DNA of 17,228 nucleotides from Prevotellaceae bacterium UBA4301 (GTDB lineage Bacteria; Bacteroidota; Bacteroidia; Bacteroidales; Bacteroidaceae). Every line of letters starts with the position of its first letter. The first letter of the stretch is position 1. The notes under the pieces are model-generated. The model was not told the origin of the DNA. It saw only the letters and a program-made list of their open reading frames with translations, and made no database searches. Positions 1 through 7,747 of this stretch are shown piece by piece. Where the stretch lies: assembly GCA_002395775.1 (NCBI GenBank), contig DGUV01000084.1, positions 1-17,228 of the forward strand, given 5' to 3'. The translations under genes and the position numbers were made by a program.

Positions 1-542
1 ATACCGAACATCAGGCAGCGCACGTCGTGAGCGTCGGCAACACCGGCGGCAACGCGTGCCCAGACGGCAATCTGCTTCTGAGCCTGCTCGTCCTTCCAGT
101 AGCCGCAAACGACCTTGCGGGCAACACGCATACGGGTGCAGATGTGACCAAACTCGATGTCGCCGTGAGCACTCTGGTTGAGGTTCATGAAGTCCATGTC
201 AATCTCGCCCCAGGGAATCTCGGCGTTGTACTGTGTGTGGAAGTGGAGGAGGGGCTTCTGCAGCTGCTGCAGACCCTTGATCCACATCTTTGCGGGTGAG
301 AAGGTGTGCATCCAGGTGATAATGCCTACGCACTTCTCGTCGTTGTTGGCAGCGAGCATCACCTGTTCTACTTCCTTCGAGCTGTTGGCCGTGCCCTTAT
401 AGACAATCTTCACGGGGATGTTCCCGCTCTTGTTCAGGCCTTCGACCATTTCCTTTGAGTGTGCGTCAACTGCGATGACTGCGTCACCTCCGTAGAGCAA
501 CTGTGCGCCAGTTACCCACCAAATCTCTAAATTTTCAAACAT
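1..542 (-). CDS. araA: L-arabinose isomerase, N-terminal part (cut by window edge)
   Basis: Cytosolic enzyme converting L-arabinose to L-ribulose, the first step of arabinose catabolism. The minus-strand frame starts with ATG at 540-542 and stays open to the window edge, giving 180 codons of a protein normally close to 500 residues. The product begins MFENLEIWWVTGAQLLYGG and contains TWMHTFSPAKMWIKGL and HFHTQYNAEIPW followed by DMDFMNLNQSAHGDIEFG. I recognise these as matching E. coli AraA nearly block for block. The catalytic residues lie beyond the edge. It follows araD by 75 bp in the same direction, so the two are probably co-transcribed. That gap is filled by a GC-rich hairpin repeat ending just before the start codon. 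The family assignment is secure; the rest of the gene cannot be judged. Confidence 0.96.
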   Translation of the reverse strand, partial: MFENLEIWWVTGAQLLYGGDAVIAVDAHSKEMVEGLNKSGNIPVKIVYKGTANSSKEVEQVMLAANNDEKCVGIITWMHTFSPAKMWIKGLQQLQKPLLHFHTQYNAEIPWGEIDMDFMNLNQSAHGDIEFGHICTRMRVARKVVCGYWKDEQAQKQIAVWARVAAGVADAHDVRCLMFG

Positions 543-545
543 AAT

Positions 546-576
546 CAGCCCCCCTCTTACTCCCCCGAGGGGGAGG
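546..576. repeat. GC-rich hairpin repeat, araD-araA gap
   Basis: A C-run leader (AGCCCCCCTC) is followed by a perfect 7-bp inverted repeat, CTCCCCC at 560-566 and GGGGGAG at 569-575, with a 2-base loop. It belongs to the hairpin family also seen near 5150, 7770, 7865, 9205, 9305, 15360 and 15470. On the minus strand it ends 3 bases before the araA start codon, so the araA mRNA carries a strong hairpin followed by a G-run directly ahead of AUG. No T-tract follows in the direction of transcription, so I do not call it a terminator. Confidence 0.75.
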
Positions 577-617
577 ACCAATACAGGGGTAATGGGTCTA
601 TTGTTAGTAATTAAGGT

Positions 618-1328
618 TTAATGTTTTTGTCCTTTTTGACCATAATAGGCATTGGGTCCGTGCTTGCGCATGTAATGCTTCTCGACCAAGAGGGGATTCA
701 TCGTGAGGTTGGGATTGACCGAGAAGGCCACGAAGGCCATCTTGGCGCACTGCTCCATCACCTTGGCGTTATAGACAGCATTGTCGGGTGAGGTGCCCCA
801 GGAGAAGGGGCCGTGGTTCTTCACCAGCACGGCGGGCGTGTGGTCGGGGTTGATCTTGCGGATGTTCAGAATCTCATCGACGATGACGTTGCCCGTCTCC
901 AGTTCGTACTGACCCTTCACTTCGGCCTCTGTCATGTCGCGCGTGCAGGGGATATCCTTATAGAAGTAGTCGGCGTGTGTGGTGCCGATGTTGGGGATGT
1001 CGCGTCCTGCCTGGGCGAATGCCGTGGCGTAGGTGGAGTGGGTGTGTACAACGCCCTGGATGTTGGGGAAGGCCTTGTAGAGGACGAGGTGCGTGGGGGT
1101 GTCCGACGAGGGGTTGAGGTCGCCCTCTACCACCTTGCCTGTCTCCAGGTCAACGACCACCATGTCCTCAGCCTTCATCTCGTCATAGCTGACGCCCGAA
1201 GGCTTGATGACAACGAGACCCTTTTCGCGGTCGATGCCCGAAACATTGCCCCAGGTGAAGATGACCAATCCCTGCTTCACCAAGTCAAGGTTGGCCTTGA
1301 ATACTTTTTGTTTGAGTTCTTCTAACAT
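618..1328 (-). CDS. araD: L-ribulose-5-phosphate 4-epimerase
   Basis: Cytosolic class II aldolase-fold metalloenzyme that converts L-ribulose 5-phosphate to D-xylulose 5-phosphate, linking arabinose breakdown to the pentose phosphate pathway. The protein has 236 residues against 231 for E. coli AraD and aligns with it almost without gaps: TWGNVSGIDREKG, then PSSDTPTH containing Asp76, VVHTHS carrying zinc ligands His95 and His97, GTTHADYFY, and NHGPFSWG with the third zinc histidine near 172, ending KHYMRKHGPNAYYGQ. The frame is open 16 codons further upstream. I place the start at 1328 because MLEELKQKVF matches the family N-terminus, and the extra codons are just translation of the inverted repeat that bounds the neighbouring cassette. 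No Shine-Dalgarno is visible, as is usual in Bacteroidetes. Confidence 0.97.
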   Translation of the reverse strand: MLEELKQKVFKANLDLVKQGLVIFTWGNVSGIDREKGLVVIKPSGVSYDEMKAEDMVVVDLETGKVVEGDLNPSSDTPTHLVLYKAFPNIQGVVHTHSTYATAFAQAGRDIPNIGTTHADYFYKDIPCTRDMTEAEVKGQYELETGNVIVDEILNIRKINPDHTPAVLVKNHGPFSWGTSPDNAVYNAKVMEQCAKMAFVAFSVNPNLTMNPLLVEKHYMRKHGPNAYYGQKGQKH

Positions 1329-1345
1329 AATCATTTCATGCTTAT

Positions 1346-1380
1346 GCACAGAGCGCGCAGAGGAGACAGAGCGCACAGAG
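1346..1380 (+). repeat. Left terminal inverted repeat of the GxxExxY cassette
   Basis: This 35-bp stretch begins GCACAGAGCGCGCAGAG and matches the reverse complement of 1817-1851 at 29 of 35 positions by my count. The two copies bracket the small gene at 1391-1786, with the right copy in opposite orientation. It lies just upstream of araD and overlaps the in-frame extension of that gene. I found no convincing target-site duplication outside the pair. Confidence 0.8.
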
Positions 1381-1390
1381 AAGTATGTGC

Positions 1391-1786
1391 TTAACCATTT
1401 AATCTTCTTTTTACTCCATCTATCAAACGTGGGACGTTGAAGTTGATGAGCAGGCCGAGATTCTTGTTGGTGAGTTTAAGATAGGTCATGAGTTGGTGCT
1501 CACAGACGTTGGGCATCCAATTTACTGACTTCAGTTCCAATATAACCTCATCCTCAACGAGAATGTCGATGACGAAAGATTTGTTGGTTACTTTACCTTT
1601 ATAATATAGAGGTAGGTGGACTTGTCGCTGAACTTTCAGTCCTCTTTGTTCCATTTCTTCCAAGAGACAGACTTCATAGACAGACTCGAGCAAACCCGGC
1701 CCCAGAAACTTGTGGACCTCTATCGCTGCACCAATGATGGCTTCTGATATCTTGTTCAGTTGTCCTAATCTTTCCTGTGCAATCAT
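1391..1786 (-). CDS. GxxExxY family protein (PD-(D/E)XK nuclease-like fold)
   Basis: A 131-residue protein of the GxxExxY family (Pfam PDDEXK_3), whose biological role is not established. The signature is GLLESVY at residues 31-37, inside the typical block AAIEVHKFLGPGLLESVYE. A nuclease-like core follows: Asp74 in FVIDILV, then ELK at 84-86, the D...ExK pattern of this fold, and HQLMTYLK after it. Length is normal for the family. It interrupts an otherwise purely metabolic operon between the SSS transporter and araD, and has no obvious functional link to sugar use. Both flanks carry a 35-bp inverted repeat, so it looks like a cargo gene of a small mobile or formerly mobile cassette. Whether it cuts nucleic acid is unknown; the catalytic pattern appears intact. 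Confidence 0.9.
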   Translation of the reverse strand: MIAQERLGQLNKISEAIIGAAIEVHKFLGPGLLESVYEVCLLEEMEQRGLKVQRQVHLPLYYKGKVTNKSFVIDILVEDEVILELKSVNWMPNVCEHQLMTYLKLTNKNLGLLINFNVPRLIDGVKRRLNG

Positions 1787-1816
1787 GTCTCTCTGCTTCT
1801 CTCAAAGAAACTCTGT

Positions 1817-1851
1817 CTCTGTGTTCTCAGTCTTCTCTGCGTCCTCTGTGC
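1817..1851 (-). repeat. Right terminal inverted repeat of the GxxExxY cassette
   Basis: Read on the minus strand it begins GCACAGAGGACGCAGAG and pairs with 1346-1380 at 29 of 35 positions. It lies between the stop codon of the SSS transporter at 1860 and the start of the GxxExxY gene at 1786. The outer ends of both copies start with the same GCACAGAG, as expected for the ends of an inserted element. The distance between outer ends is 506 bp. Confidence 0.8.
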
Positions 1852-1859
1852 TTAATTAA

Positions 1860-3605
1860 TTACCAGAAATACCAATAGAAGCAGGCGCAGAGACCGATGA
1901 CAACCAGTGTGCCGACGATGTCCCAGAAGCCCCAGCTTTCGCGGATGCTCTGCTTGAAGTCGGAGGTGAAGGTGATGGCCTCGACCTGTTCCTTAGAGGG
2001 AGCGGGAGTGAAGCAGCTGACGCATACCATCAGGATGATGATGAACACCAGAAGCCAGCACTCGAAGATGAGCCAGTTGGTCTGCCAGAACCAGGTGGTG
2101 TTCTCCCAGAAGGCACCTTCCATGACGGCCTTGCCAGAGTCGGTGATGACGTTGGTGAGCAGACGAACCATGCCGATGACGAAGCCACCGATGAGGCCCC
2201 ATTCACCAGCCTTCGGGGTGATCTTCTTCGAGAAGATACCAAGCGTGAAGACGGCTACCATGGCGGGAGCAATCAGTGACTGGATGTCCTGCAGGTAGGA
2301 GTAGAGGTTACCCATGTTCATCATGATGGGCATCCACAGCAGACCGAGGATGACGACAACGACCGTGGCCATGCGACCTACGAAGACGTAGTGAGCCTCC
2401 GACATGCCCTTCTTCATGGGCTTGTAGAAGTCCTCGGTGAACAGGGTTGCGCAGCTGTTGAAGAAGGCTGCCAGCGAAGCCACCAGGGCGCATACGAAAC
2501 CGATGGTCACGATGCCCTTGATGCCGGCGGGCAGGATGTTCTTCACCATCATGGCAAAGGCACCGTCAGTGGATTCGTGGTTGGTGATGTCCATGACGAT
2601 ACCGCTGTCGGGGTTCTGCGACAGGGCGTAGGCAATCATACCGGGGATGAGGAACATGAAGCAGGGGAGAATCTTGAAGAAACCGGCGGCGATGGTACCA
2701 CGACGTGCGCGGGCAATCACCTTGGCGTTGTCCTCACCGGGCACCTGACCCAGTACACGCTGTACGATGTGCTGGTCGGTACACCAGTACCAGAAACCGA
2801 TAATTGAGGCACCAAGGAACACCACATAGCCGGGGAACTGCGGATACATGGGGTCGGCGGGGTCGGTGTGGAACATGTGGGTCGTGCCGAAGCCTTCGTG
2901 GGCCTGGTTGCAGACGGCCATCATGTTTTGCCATCCTGCCACGATGCTACCATCGCCCAGGGCAGCAAGGCCCAGGAACAGCACCAGGAAGGAACCGATG
3001 ATGAGGATGGGGGTCTGGATGGTGGAGAGTGTCATCACACCTTTCATGCCGCCAAAGACGGTGAAGACAGCCGTGATGGCAATCAGACCGATGGCACCGT
3101 ACCAGAAGGGGATGCCCAGCAAGTACTTGAAGAAGATACCGCCCGTGAAGGCCGTTACGGAGACTTTCGTCAGCACATAGGCCACCAGGGTGATGATGCT
3201 CAGCCACGAGCCTGTGCGCTGGGTGTAGCGCATCTTCAGGAAATCGGGCATGGTGATGATTTTACCCATCTTGTTGATCATCAACTGATAGAAGGGCACG
3301 AAGAGCCAACCCAGGATGAGGATCATCCAGCCTTGCATCTCCCAGTGGGCCATGCCGACGCCGTCCTTGGCACCTGTGCCGGCGAGACCTACGAGGTGCT
3401 CCGAGCCGATGTTGGCGGCAAAGATGGCCATACCGATTACATACCAGGGCTCGCCCTTACCGAAGAGGTAGGCGCTTGAGTCCTCGCCCTGCTGGGCTTT
3501 CTTGTCTTTCCAGATGGCGTACCATACGGCAGCTACCACTCCGCAGAGGCCGATGGCGAGTACCGCCCAGTCGAGCCAAATGAATTCATGTGAACTCCAG
3601 TTCAT
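1860..3605 (-). CDS. SSS-family Na+/sugar symporter (SGLT-like, probably arabinose or related sugar)
   Basis: Inner-membrane sodium:solute symporter, 581 residues, with 13-14 predicted hydrophobic segments. Recognisable parts are the AANIGSEHLVGLAGTG segment near residues 63-78, which corresponds to the ISAEQFIG region of vSGLT, the PDFLKMRY segment, FGGMKGVMTLSTIQ, and FNSCATLFTEDFYKP, the segment that contributes to the sodium site in SSS proteins. The last helix ends directly at the C-terminus. It lies 21 bp after the XylE-type symporter gene and upstream of araD and araA, so L-arabinose is the likeliest substrate. SSS carriers in Bacteroides arabinose loci support this. Galactose, glucose or xylose cannot be excluded from sequence alone. 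Family secure, substrate inferred. Confidence 0.92.
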   Translation of the reverse strand: MNWSSHEFIWLDWAVLAIGLCGVVAAVWYAIWKDKKAQQGEDSSAYLFGKGEPWYVIGMAIFAANIGSEHLVGLAGTGAKDGVGMAHWEMQGWMILILGWLFVPFYQLMINKMGKIITMPDFLKMRYTQRTGSWLSIITLVAYVLTKVSVTAFTGGIFFKYLLGIPFWYGAIGLIAITAVFTVFGGMKGVMTLSTIQTPILIIGSFLVLFLGLAALGDGSIVAGWQNMMAVCNQAHEGFGTTHMFHTDPADPMYPQFPGYVVFLGASIIGFWYWCTDQHIVQRVLGQVPGEDNAKVIARARRGTIAAGFFKILPCFMFLIPGMIAYALSQNPDSGIVMDITNHESTDGAFAMMVKNILPAGIKGIVTIGFVCALVASLAAFFNSCATLFTEDFYKPMKKGMSEAHYVFVGRMATVVVVILGLLWMPIMMNMGNLYSYLQDIQSLIAPAMVAVFTLGIFSKKITPKAGEWGLIGGFVIGMVRLLTNVITDSGKAVMEGAFWENTTWFWQTNWLIFECWLLVFIIILMVCVSCFTPAPSKEQVEAITFTSDFKQSIRESWGFWDIVGTLVVIGLCACFYWYFW

Positions 3606-3626
3606 TTTTTTTGTTGATTTTTGGGT

Positions 3627-5117
3627 TTATAGATTGTTTAATGTTTCATTCTTCTTATTCTTCCACAGCTTTGTCATGTCCTCCAGCGTCTTGCCCTTGG
3701 TCTCAGGAACCAATCGCCATACGAAGCAGGCAGCCAGCAGGCAGATGATGCCGTAAAGGCCATAGGTGAACCAGTGTCCGAAGTCGTCACCTTCTTTGAG
3801 GTGCATGTTGAACATGGGTACGAACGAGCTGGAAACGATGAAGTTGAATATCCATTGGAAGGCCACGGCAATGGCGACAGCCCCACCACGGATGGTGTTC
3901 GGGAAGATCTCGGCAATGAGAACCCAGGTGATGGGCCCCCACGAGAACATGAAGGAGGCCGAATAGATGAGCAGCGAGGCTGCCGTGAACATCTCCATTC
4001 CGGCGTGCCCGAAGGTGGCGGCCACACCGAATGCTCCAAGAGCCATGCCCAGGGAACCATAGATGAGCAGCGGTTTGCGACCCCACTTCTCCACGGTGAA
4101 AATGGCCACCAGCGTAAAGAGAATGTTGATGACACCCATGAAGACGGTAATCATCATCGGGTTGTCCATGCCCATGTCGCCGAAGATGCGGGGGGCGTAG
4201 TACAGCACGGCATTGATGCCCACTGCCTGTTGGAAGACGCTGAGCATGATGCCTACGAAGATGCACATGGCACCATAGGTCATCAGCTTTTCGGTCTTCA
4301 CCACCATCGTATCCTTGATGTCCTGCAGAATCTGGGCGGCCTTGCTCGAGCCGTTAATCTTGGTCAGAATGCGAGAGGCCACGTCGTCGCGACCGATGCT
4401 TACGAGATAACGCGGAGTCTCAGGCACGAAACAGATGAGCAAGGCAAAGAGTCCTGCAGGCACTGCCTCGCTTCCGAACATGTAACGCCAACCCGTGGTC
4501 ACCGTCCACTGTGCGGCAGGGTTGATGGCTGCAATGCCCTTGCCCATCTCCTCCACCAGGGGCTGAATGTGGTCGCCGAGGATGAAGAAGTTGACGAAGT
4601 ACACCACCAACTGACCGAAGATGATGGCAAACTGGTTCCAGCTTACCAACATACCTCTGATATTAGAGGGGGCTACCTCGCCAATGTACATGGGGCAGAT
4701 GGCTGAAGCCAAACCCACGCCGATGCCGCCAATTACGCGGTAGAGGTTGAACATGATGAGCAGTGAGTAGGTGGGGTTTCCATGTTCAAAGAAAAGGAAC
4801 TCGGGTTCCATGGAACCGAGCGCTGACACGAAGAACAACAGACCGGCAACTATCAGCGAGCGCTTACGGCCAAGGTTCGTGGCCAGGAAGCCGGAGAGTG
4901 CCGAACCGATGATGCAACCAATCAGGGCGCTGGCCGAGGTGAATCCGTGCCAGCCGTCGGTGTAGGAGAAATCCTTGGCTTCCATGAAGAAAGCCTGCAG
5001 CCCCTTTTCGGCGCCAGAGATTACCGCCGTGTCATATCCGAAGAGCAATCCGCCCAGCACCGCCACCATGACGATGCTGATCAGATACCCTTTGCTTCCC
5101 TTATCTGTGTTATTCAT
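3627..5117 (-). CDS. xylE: XylE-type MFS sugar:H+ symporter
   Basis: Twelve-helix sugar porter of the major facilitator superfamily, 496 residues against 491 for E. coli XylE. It shares the N-terminal LGGLLFGYDTAVISG, the loop motif LGRKRSL, IGGIGVGLASAICPMYIGE, the PETPRYL motif, the sugar-contacting block FQQAVGINAVLYYAP, the second loop motif WGRKPLL, and the terminal VPETKGKTLEDM. The match to XylE is strong enough to place it in the D-xylose/glucose/arabinose:H+ symporter group. In this setting, with araA and araD downstream and an exported mutarotase upstream, its physiological sugar could be arabinose, xylose or galactose. The symbol reflects homology, not proven xylose transport. It starts 48 bp after the mutarotase, across a GC-rich hairpin repeat. 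Confidence 0.93.
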   Translation of the reverse strand: MNNTDKGSKGYLISIVMVAVLGGLLFGYDTAVISGAEKGLQAFFMEAKDFSYTDGWHGFTSASALIGCIIGSALSGFLATNLGRKRSLIVAGLLFFVSALGSMEPEFLFFEHGNPTYSLLIMFNLYRVIGGIGVGLASAICPMYIGEVAPSNIRGMLVSWNQFAIIFGQLVVYFVNFFILGDHIQPLVEEMGKGIAAINPAAQWTVTTGWRYMFGSEAVPAGLFALLICFVPETPRYLVSIGRDDVASRILTKINGSSKAAQILQDIKDTMVVKTEKLMTYGAMCIFVGIMLSVFQQAVGINAVLYYAPRIFGDMGMDNPMMITVFMGVINILFTLVAIFTVEKWGRKPLLIYGSLGMALGAFGVAATFGHAGMEMFTAASLLIYSASFMFSWGPITWVLIAEIFPNTIRGGAVAIAVAFQWIFNFIVSSSFVPMFNMHLKEGDDFGHWFTYGLYGIICLLAACFVWRLVPETKGKTLEDMTKLWKNKKNETLNNL

Positions 5118-5137
5118 ATATGTAAAACGTGTCTTTT

Positions 5138-5164
5138 CCCTCCCCGAGGGGAGGGGTAGGGGGC
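5138..5164. repeat. GC-rich hairpin repeat, galM-xylE gap
   Basis: A perfect 8-bp stem, CCCTCCCC at 5138-5145 and GGGGAGGG at 5148-5155 with a GA loop, is followed by a GTAGGGGG tail that abuts the stop codon of the exported mutarotase. It is a solitary copy of the hairpin family that occurs in facing pairs elsewhere in this window. It lies inside a transcription unit with no T-run after it in the minus direction, so a role in mRNA stability or partial polarity is more likely than full termination. Confidence 0.75.
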
Positions 5165-5165
5165 T

Positions 5166-6344
5166 TTACTTTACACTGAATTTATAAGCGCAGTGGCTCT
5201 GGTACGTCTTGCCTGGCTTCAGGCTGGCTGAAGGCCATTCGGGATGGTTAGGCGTGTCGGGATATTTCTGGCTCTCCAGGCAGACGCTCACGTGCTTGGG
5301 ATACTTGAGACCATGCTTGCGCACGATGTCCTTGTCGCGACCCACGCCCTGGAAGTTGCCCGTATAGACTTGAATGCCCGGTTCGTTGGTGAAGACCTCC
5401 AGCAGGATGCCTGTTTCGGGGCTGTAAAGGCTGGCGCACACCTGCGTGTCGTCGCCCTTGCCGTCCTTGTAGGTGTTGAGGCAGAAGTTGTGATCCACGC
5501 CCGTGGCGTTCTTGATTTGGTCAAACGTGGTGTCGTTCACGACCTCAGCGAGAGCCTTCGGGGTGCGGAAGTCGAAGGGAGTGCCCTCTACGGGCAGGAT
5601 TTCACCCGTGGGGATGTAGTTCACGTCGGAGGGGGTGAAGTTGTCGGCGTTGACCATCAGCTCCATGTTCGTGCCCACGGCGTCGAATCGGCCGTTGAGG
5701 TTGAAGTAGCAGTGGTTCGTCTGGTTGATGACGGTCTCCTTGGTGGTTGTTGCCTCCCAAGTGATGTCCAGTGTGTTGTCGTCCGTCAGCTTGTAGGTGG
5801 TCACGGCTGTCACCTCGCCGGGGAATCCGTTGTCGCCGTCGGGGCTTACGATGGTCAGCTTCAGCGTTTGGTCGTCCACCTGCTCGGCGTCGTACACCTG
5901 ATACTGCCACCCCGTGGGACCGCCGTGCAGACAGTTGTCGCCGTCGTTGGGTACCAGTTCGTAGGTCTCCTCACCAATCGTGAAGGAGTGCTTGCTGATG
6001 CGGTTGGCATATCGGCCAATGCTTGCTCCGTAGTCGCTGGGCGAACCCTCGCGGTCGGCATACTGTGCCACATTGTCGTAGCCCAGCACCACGTCGGTCA
6101 GTTTGCCGTCGCGGTCGGGCACCATCAGGCTGACTACGCGTCCGCCCAGGTTGGTGATGCACACCTCCATGCCGCTTTTGTTCTTCAGCGTATAGAGGGC
6201 AGTCTGCTTGCCGTCGATGGTGGATTCAAACTTGACTGGGTCGAGGCCCGAGGTCGTGAGTTGTGCTTCCTGCTTCTTTTCGCAACTGGCCAGCAACGTG
6301 ATGGCCGCACAGGCAAGGAAGGCTGATTTCATGATTCTTTTCAT
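5166..6344 (-). CDS. galM: Exported aldose 1-epimerase (mutarotase) lipoprotein
   Basis: Interconverts alpha and beta anomers of galactose, glucose or other aldoses, here outside the cytoplasm. From the start chosen at 6344 (392 residues) the N-terminus is MKRIMKSAFLACAAITLLASC, a signal peptide with lipobox LASC and the lipidated cysteine at 21. The frame is open 12 codons earlier, but that extension does not look like a signal peptide. The GalM fold follows with its active residues: His140 in LHGGPTG, His211 in NQTNHCYFNL, and Glu321 in TNEPGIQVY. It is the first gene of the unit that leads to the XylE and SSS transporters, so it probably supplies those carriers with the right anomer. Membrane location (periplasmic face or surface) cannot be settled; the residues after Cys21, EKKQ, do not decide it. 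Confidence 0.93.
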   Translation of the reverse strand: MKRIMKSAFLACAAITLLASCEKKQEAQLTTSGLDPVKFESTIDGKQTALYTLKNKSGMEVCITNLGGRVVSLMVPDRDGKLTDVVLGYDNVAQYADREGSPSDYGASIGRYANRISKHSFTIGEETYELVPNDGDNCLHGGPTGWQYQVYDAEQVDDQTLKLTIVSPDGDNGFPGEVTAVTTYKLTDDNTLDITWEATTTKETVINQTNHCYFNLNGRFDAVGTNMELMVNADNFTPSDVNYIPTGEILPVEGTPFDFRTPKALAEVVNDTTFDQIKNATGVDHNFCLNTYKDGKGDDTQVCASLYSPETGILLEVFTNEPGIQVYTGNFQGVGRDKDIVRKHGLKYPKHVSVCLESQKYPDTPNHPEWPSASLKPGKTYQSHCAYKFSVK

Positions 6345-6388
6345 GGTCAAATTATTATTAAGTAAGTGATATAAACACAATATCGTAG

Positions 6389-6396
6389 CAAATTTA
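6389..6396 (-). promoter_or_regulatory. Bacteroidetes -7 promoter element for the galM-xylE-SSS-araDA unit
   Basis: On the minus strand the sequence reads TAAATTTG, an exact match to TAnnTTTG. It would put the transcript start about 35-40 bases before the mutarotase start at 6344. The -33 region about 20 bp upstream is TGTC, a poor match to TTTG, so a regulator may be needed. The terminator of galK lies further upstream, consistent with a fresh start here. Confidence 0.6.
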
Positions 6397-6526
6397 CTGA
6401 AAATCTTTGAAACTACGACATTCTTCTCTCGTTTTTTTTATAATAGTTTGACTATGGGCGCATTTTATGAGAAGGGCTGATGCTTGGTCGTAGTCATCAG
6501 CTCATGTATAAGACCCCTTGTAAACG

Positions 6527-6563
6527 AAAACAGGAGCGCAAAAATGCTTGCGCTCCTGTTTTT
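6527..6563 (-). terminator. Intrinsic terminator after galK
   Basis: The arms AAAACAGGAGCGCA (6527-6540) and TGCGCTCCTGTTTT (6549-6562) are perfect inverse complements around an 8-base loop. On the minus strand the stem is followed by a T-rich stretch, GTTTTCGTTT. It begins about 24 bp beyond the galK stop codon and is the only strong GC hairpin plus T-tract in the sugar region. On the plus strand it also ends in a T-run, so it could work both ways. It separates the galactose unit from the arabinose unit. Confidence 0.88.
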
Positions 6564-6586
6564 AAAATCTTTAGTCAGTCAGGCGA

Positions 6587-7747
6587 TTATGCCAGACGAC
6601 GTGCGCCATCGCCAATGACTACGTCGATGACGATGCACTTCTTGCCGTACTTCTCGAAGAAACGCTTCTGAACGACTTCCTTGAAGTGGTCGTACATCTC
6701 CTCGGCTACGAGGTTGATGGTGCAGCCGCCGAAGCCGCCGCCCATGATGCGAGAACCAGTGACGCCCTCTTCCTTGGCTACGTCGTTGAGGAAGTCGAGT
6801 TCCTCGCAGCTTACTTCGTACTCCTTCGAGAGGCCGTAGTGGGTCTCGTACATCTTCTGGCCTACGAGTTCGTAGTCGCCCTTCTCCAGTGCGTCGCAGA
6901 CGGCCAGCACGCGGTCGATTTCGCCGATGACGTAGTGGGCGCGCTTGTACTCAACTTCGGTGATTTCGTCCTTCACCTCGTCCAGCATCTGCATGTTGGC
7001 GTCGCGCAGGGTCTCTACTTGGGGATGGTGCTTCTTGATGATCTCAGCCACGTGCTCGCACTGCAGACGGCGCTCGTTGTAGGGAGAGCCTGCCAGTTCG
7101 TGCTTGACGCAGGAGTTGACGAGCATCAGTTTGTAGCCCTTGGGTTCCCAGGGGAAGTAAGCAATTTCGCCAGAGCGGCAGTCCATACGCATGAGGTGAC
7201 CGGCCTTGCCGAGGCAGGAGATGGCCTGGTCCATGATGCCGCAGTTGCAGCCGATGTACTTGTGCTCGGTGCGCTGACCTACCTTGGCCAGTTCCATGCG
7301 GTCGATCTTGTTGTCGCCGAACATGTCGTTGAGGGCAAAGGCAAAGGTGCTCTCCAGGGCGGCAGAGGAACTCATGCCTGCGCCCAGGGGCACGTCACCT
7401 GCGAAAGCAGTGTTGAAGCCCTGTACGGGTACGCCCAGAGCCATCATCTCGCGGCATACACCGTAGATGTAGCGAGCCCATGTGGCATTGGGGCCCTTCT
7501 CGTCGTCGAGCGAGAATTCCACCTTGTCCTTGAGGTCGATGGAGTAGGCGCGGACGTTGCGTGTGCCGTTAGCCTTGAGTTCTGCTATCATGCCCTGTTC
7601 TACTGCGCCGGGGAACACGTATCCGTTGTTGTAGTCGGTGTGTTCGCCGATGAGGTTGATACGGCCTGGAGAGGCGTAAACATTACCGGTGGAGCCATCG
7701 AAGTGCTTGATGAAGCGGCTCCGTACATCTTCGATTGTTAATTTCAT
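6587..7747 (-). CDS. galK: Galactokinase
   Basis: GHMP-family kinase that phosphorylates alpha-D-galactose to galactose 1-phosphate in the cytosol, the entry step of the Leloir pathway. The protein has 386 residues, normal for the family. The galactokinase signature GRINLIGEHTDYNNG spans residues 28-42 and includes Arg29, Glu35, His36 and Asp38. The ATP-binding motif PLGAGMSSSAALE is at 120-132. The catalytic base is Asp173 in GIMDQAIS, and the third GHMP motif is GSRIMGGGFGGCTINLV near the C-terminus. It is the last gene of the galactose unit, 146 bp after the sugar transporter and followed by a terminator. No galT or galE is present in the window. The start at 7747 is set by MKLTIEDVRSRFIKHF. 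Confidence 0.97.
   Translation of the reverse strand: MKLTIEDVRSRFIKHFDGSTGNVYASPGRINLIGEHTDYNNGYVFPGAVEQGMIAELKANGTRNVRAYSIDLKDKVEFSLDDEKGPNATWARYIYGVCREMMALGVPVQGFNTAFAGDVPLGAGMSSSAALESTFAFALNDMFGDNKIDRMELAKVGQRTEHKYIGCNCGIMDQAISCLGKAGHLMRMDCRSGEIAYFPWEPKGYKLMLVNSCVKHELAGSPYNERRLQCEHVAEIIKKHHPQVETLRDANMQMLDEVKDEITEVEYKRAHYVIGEIDRVLAVCDALEKGDYELVGQKMYETHYGLSKEYEVSCEELDFLNDVAKEEGVTGSRIMGGGFGGCTINLVAEEMYDHFKEVVQKRFFEKYGKKCIVIDVVIGDGARRLA

Noticed and set aside
1340..1860. Target-site duplication around the GxxExxY cassette
   Set aside because: The flanking bases (GCTTAT on the left, TTAATT on the right) do not form a convincing direct repeat.
3774..7741. Plus-strand open frames opposite xylE, the exported mutarotase and galK (310, 360 and 351 codons)
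   Set aside because: Each is antisense to a well-recognised gene and has no family resemblance; their length follows from codon bias on the other strand.
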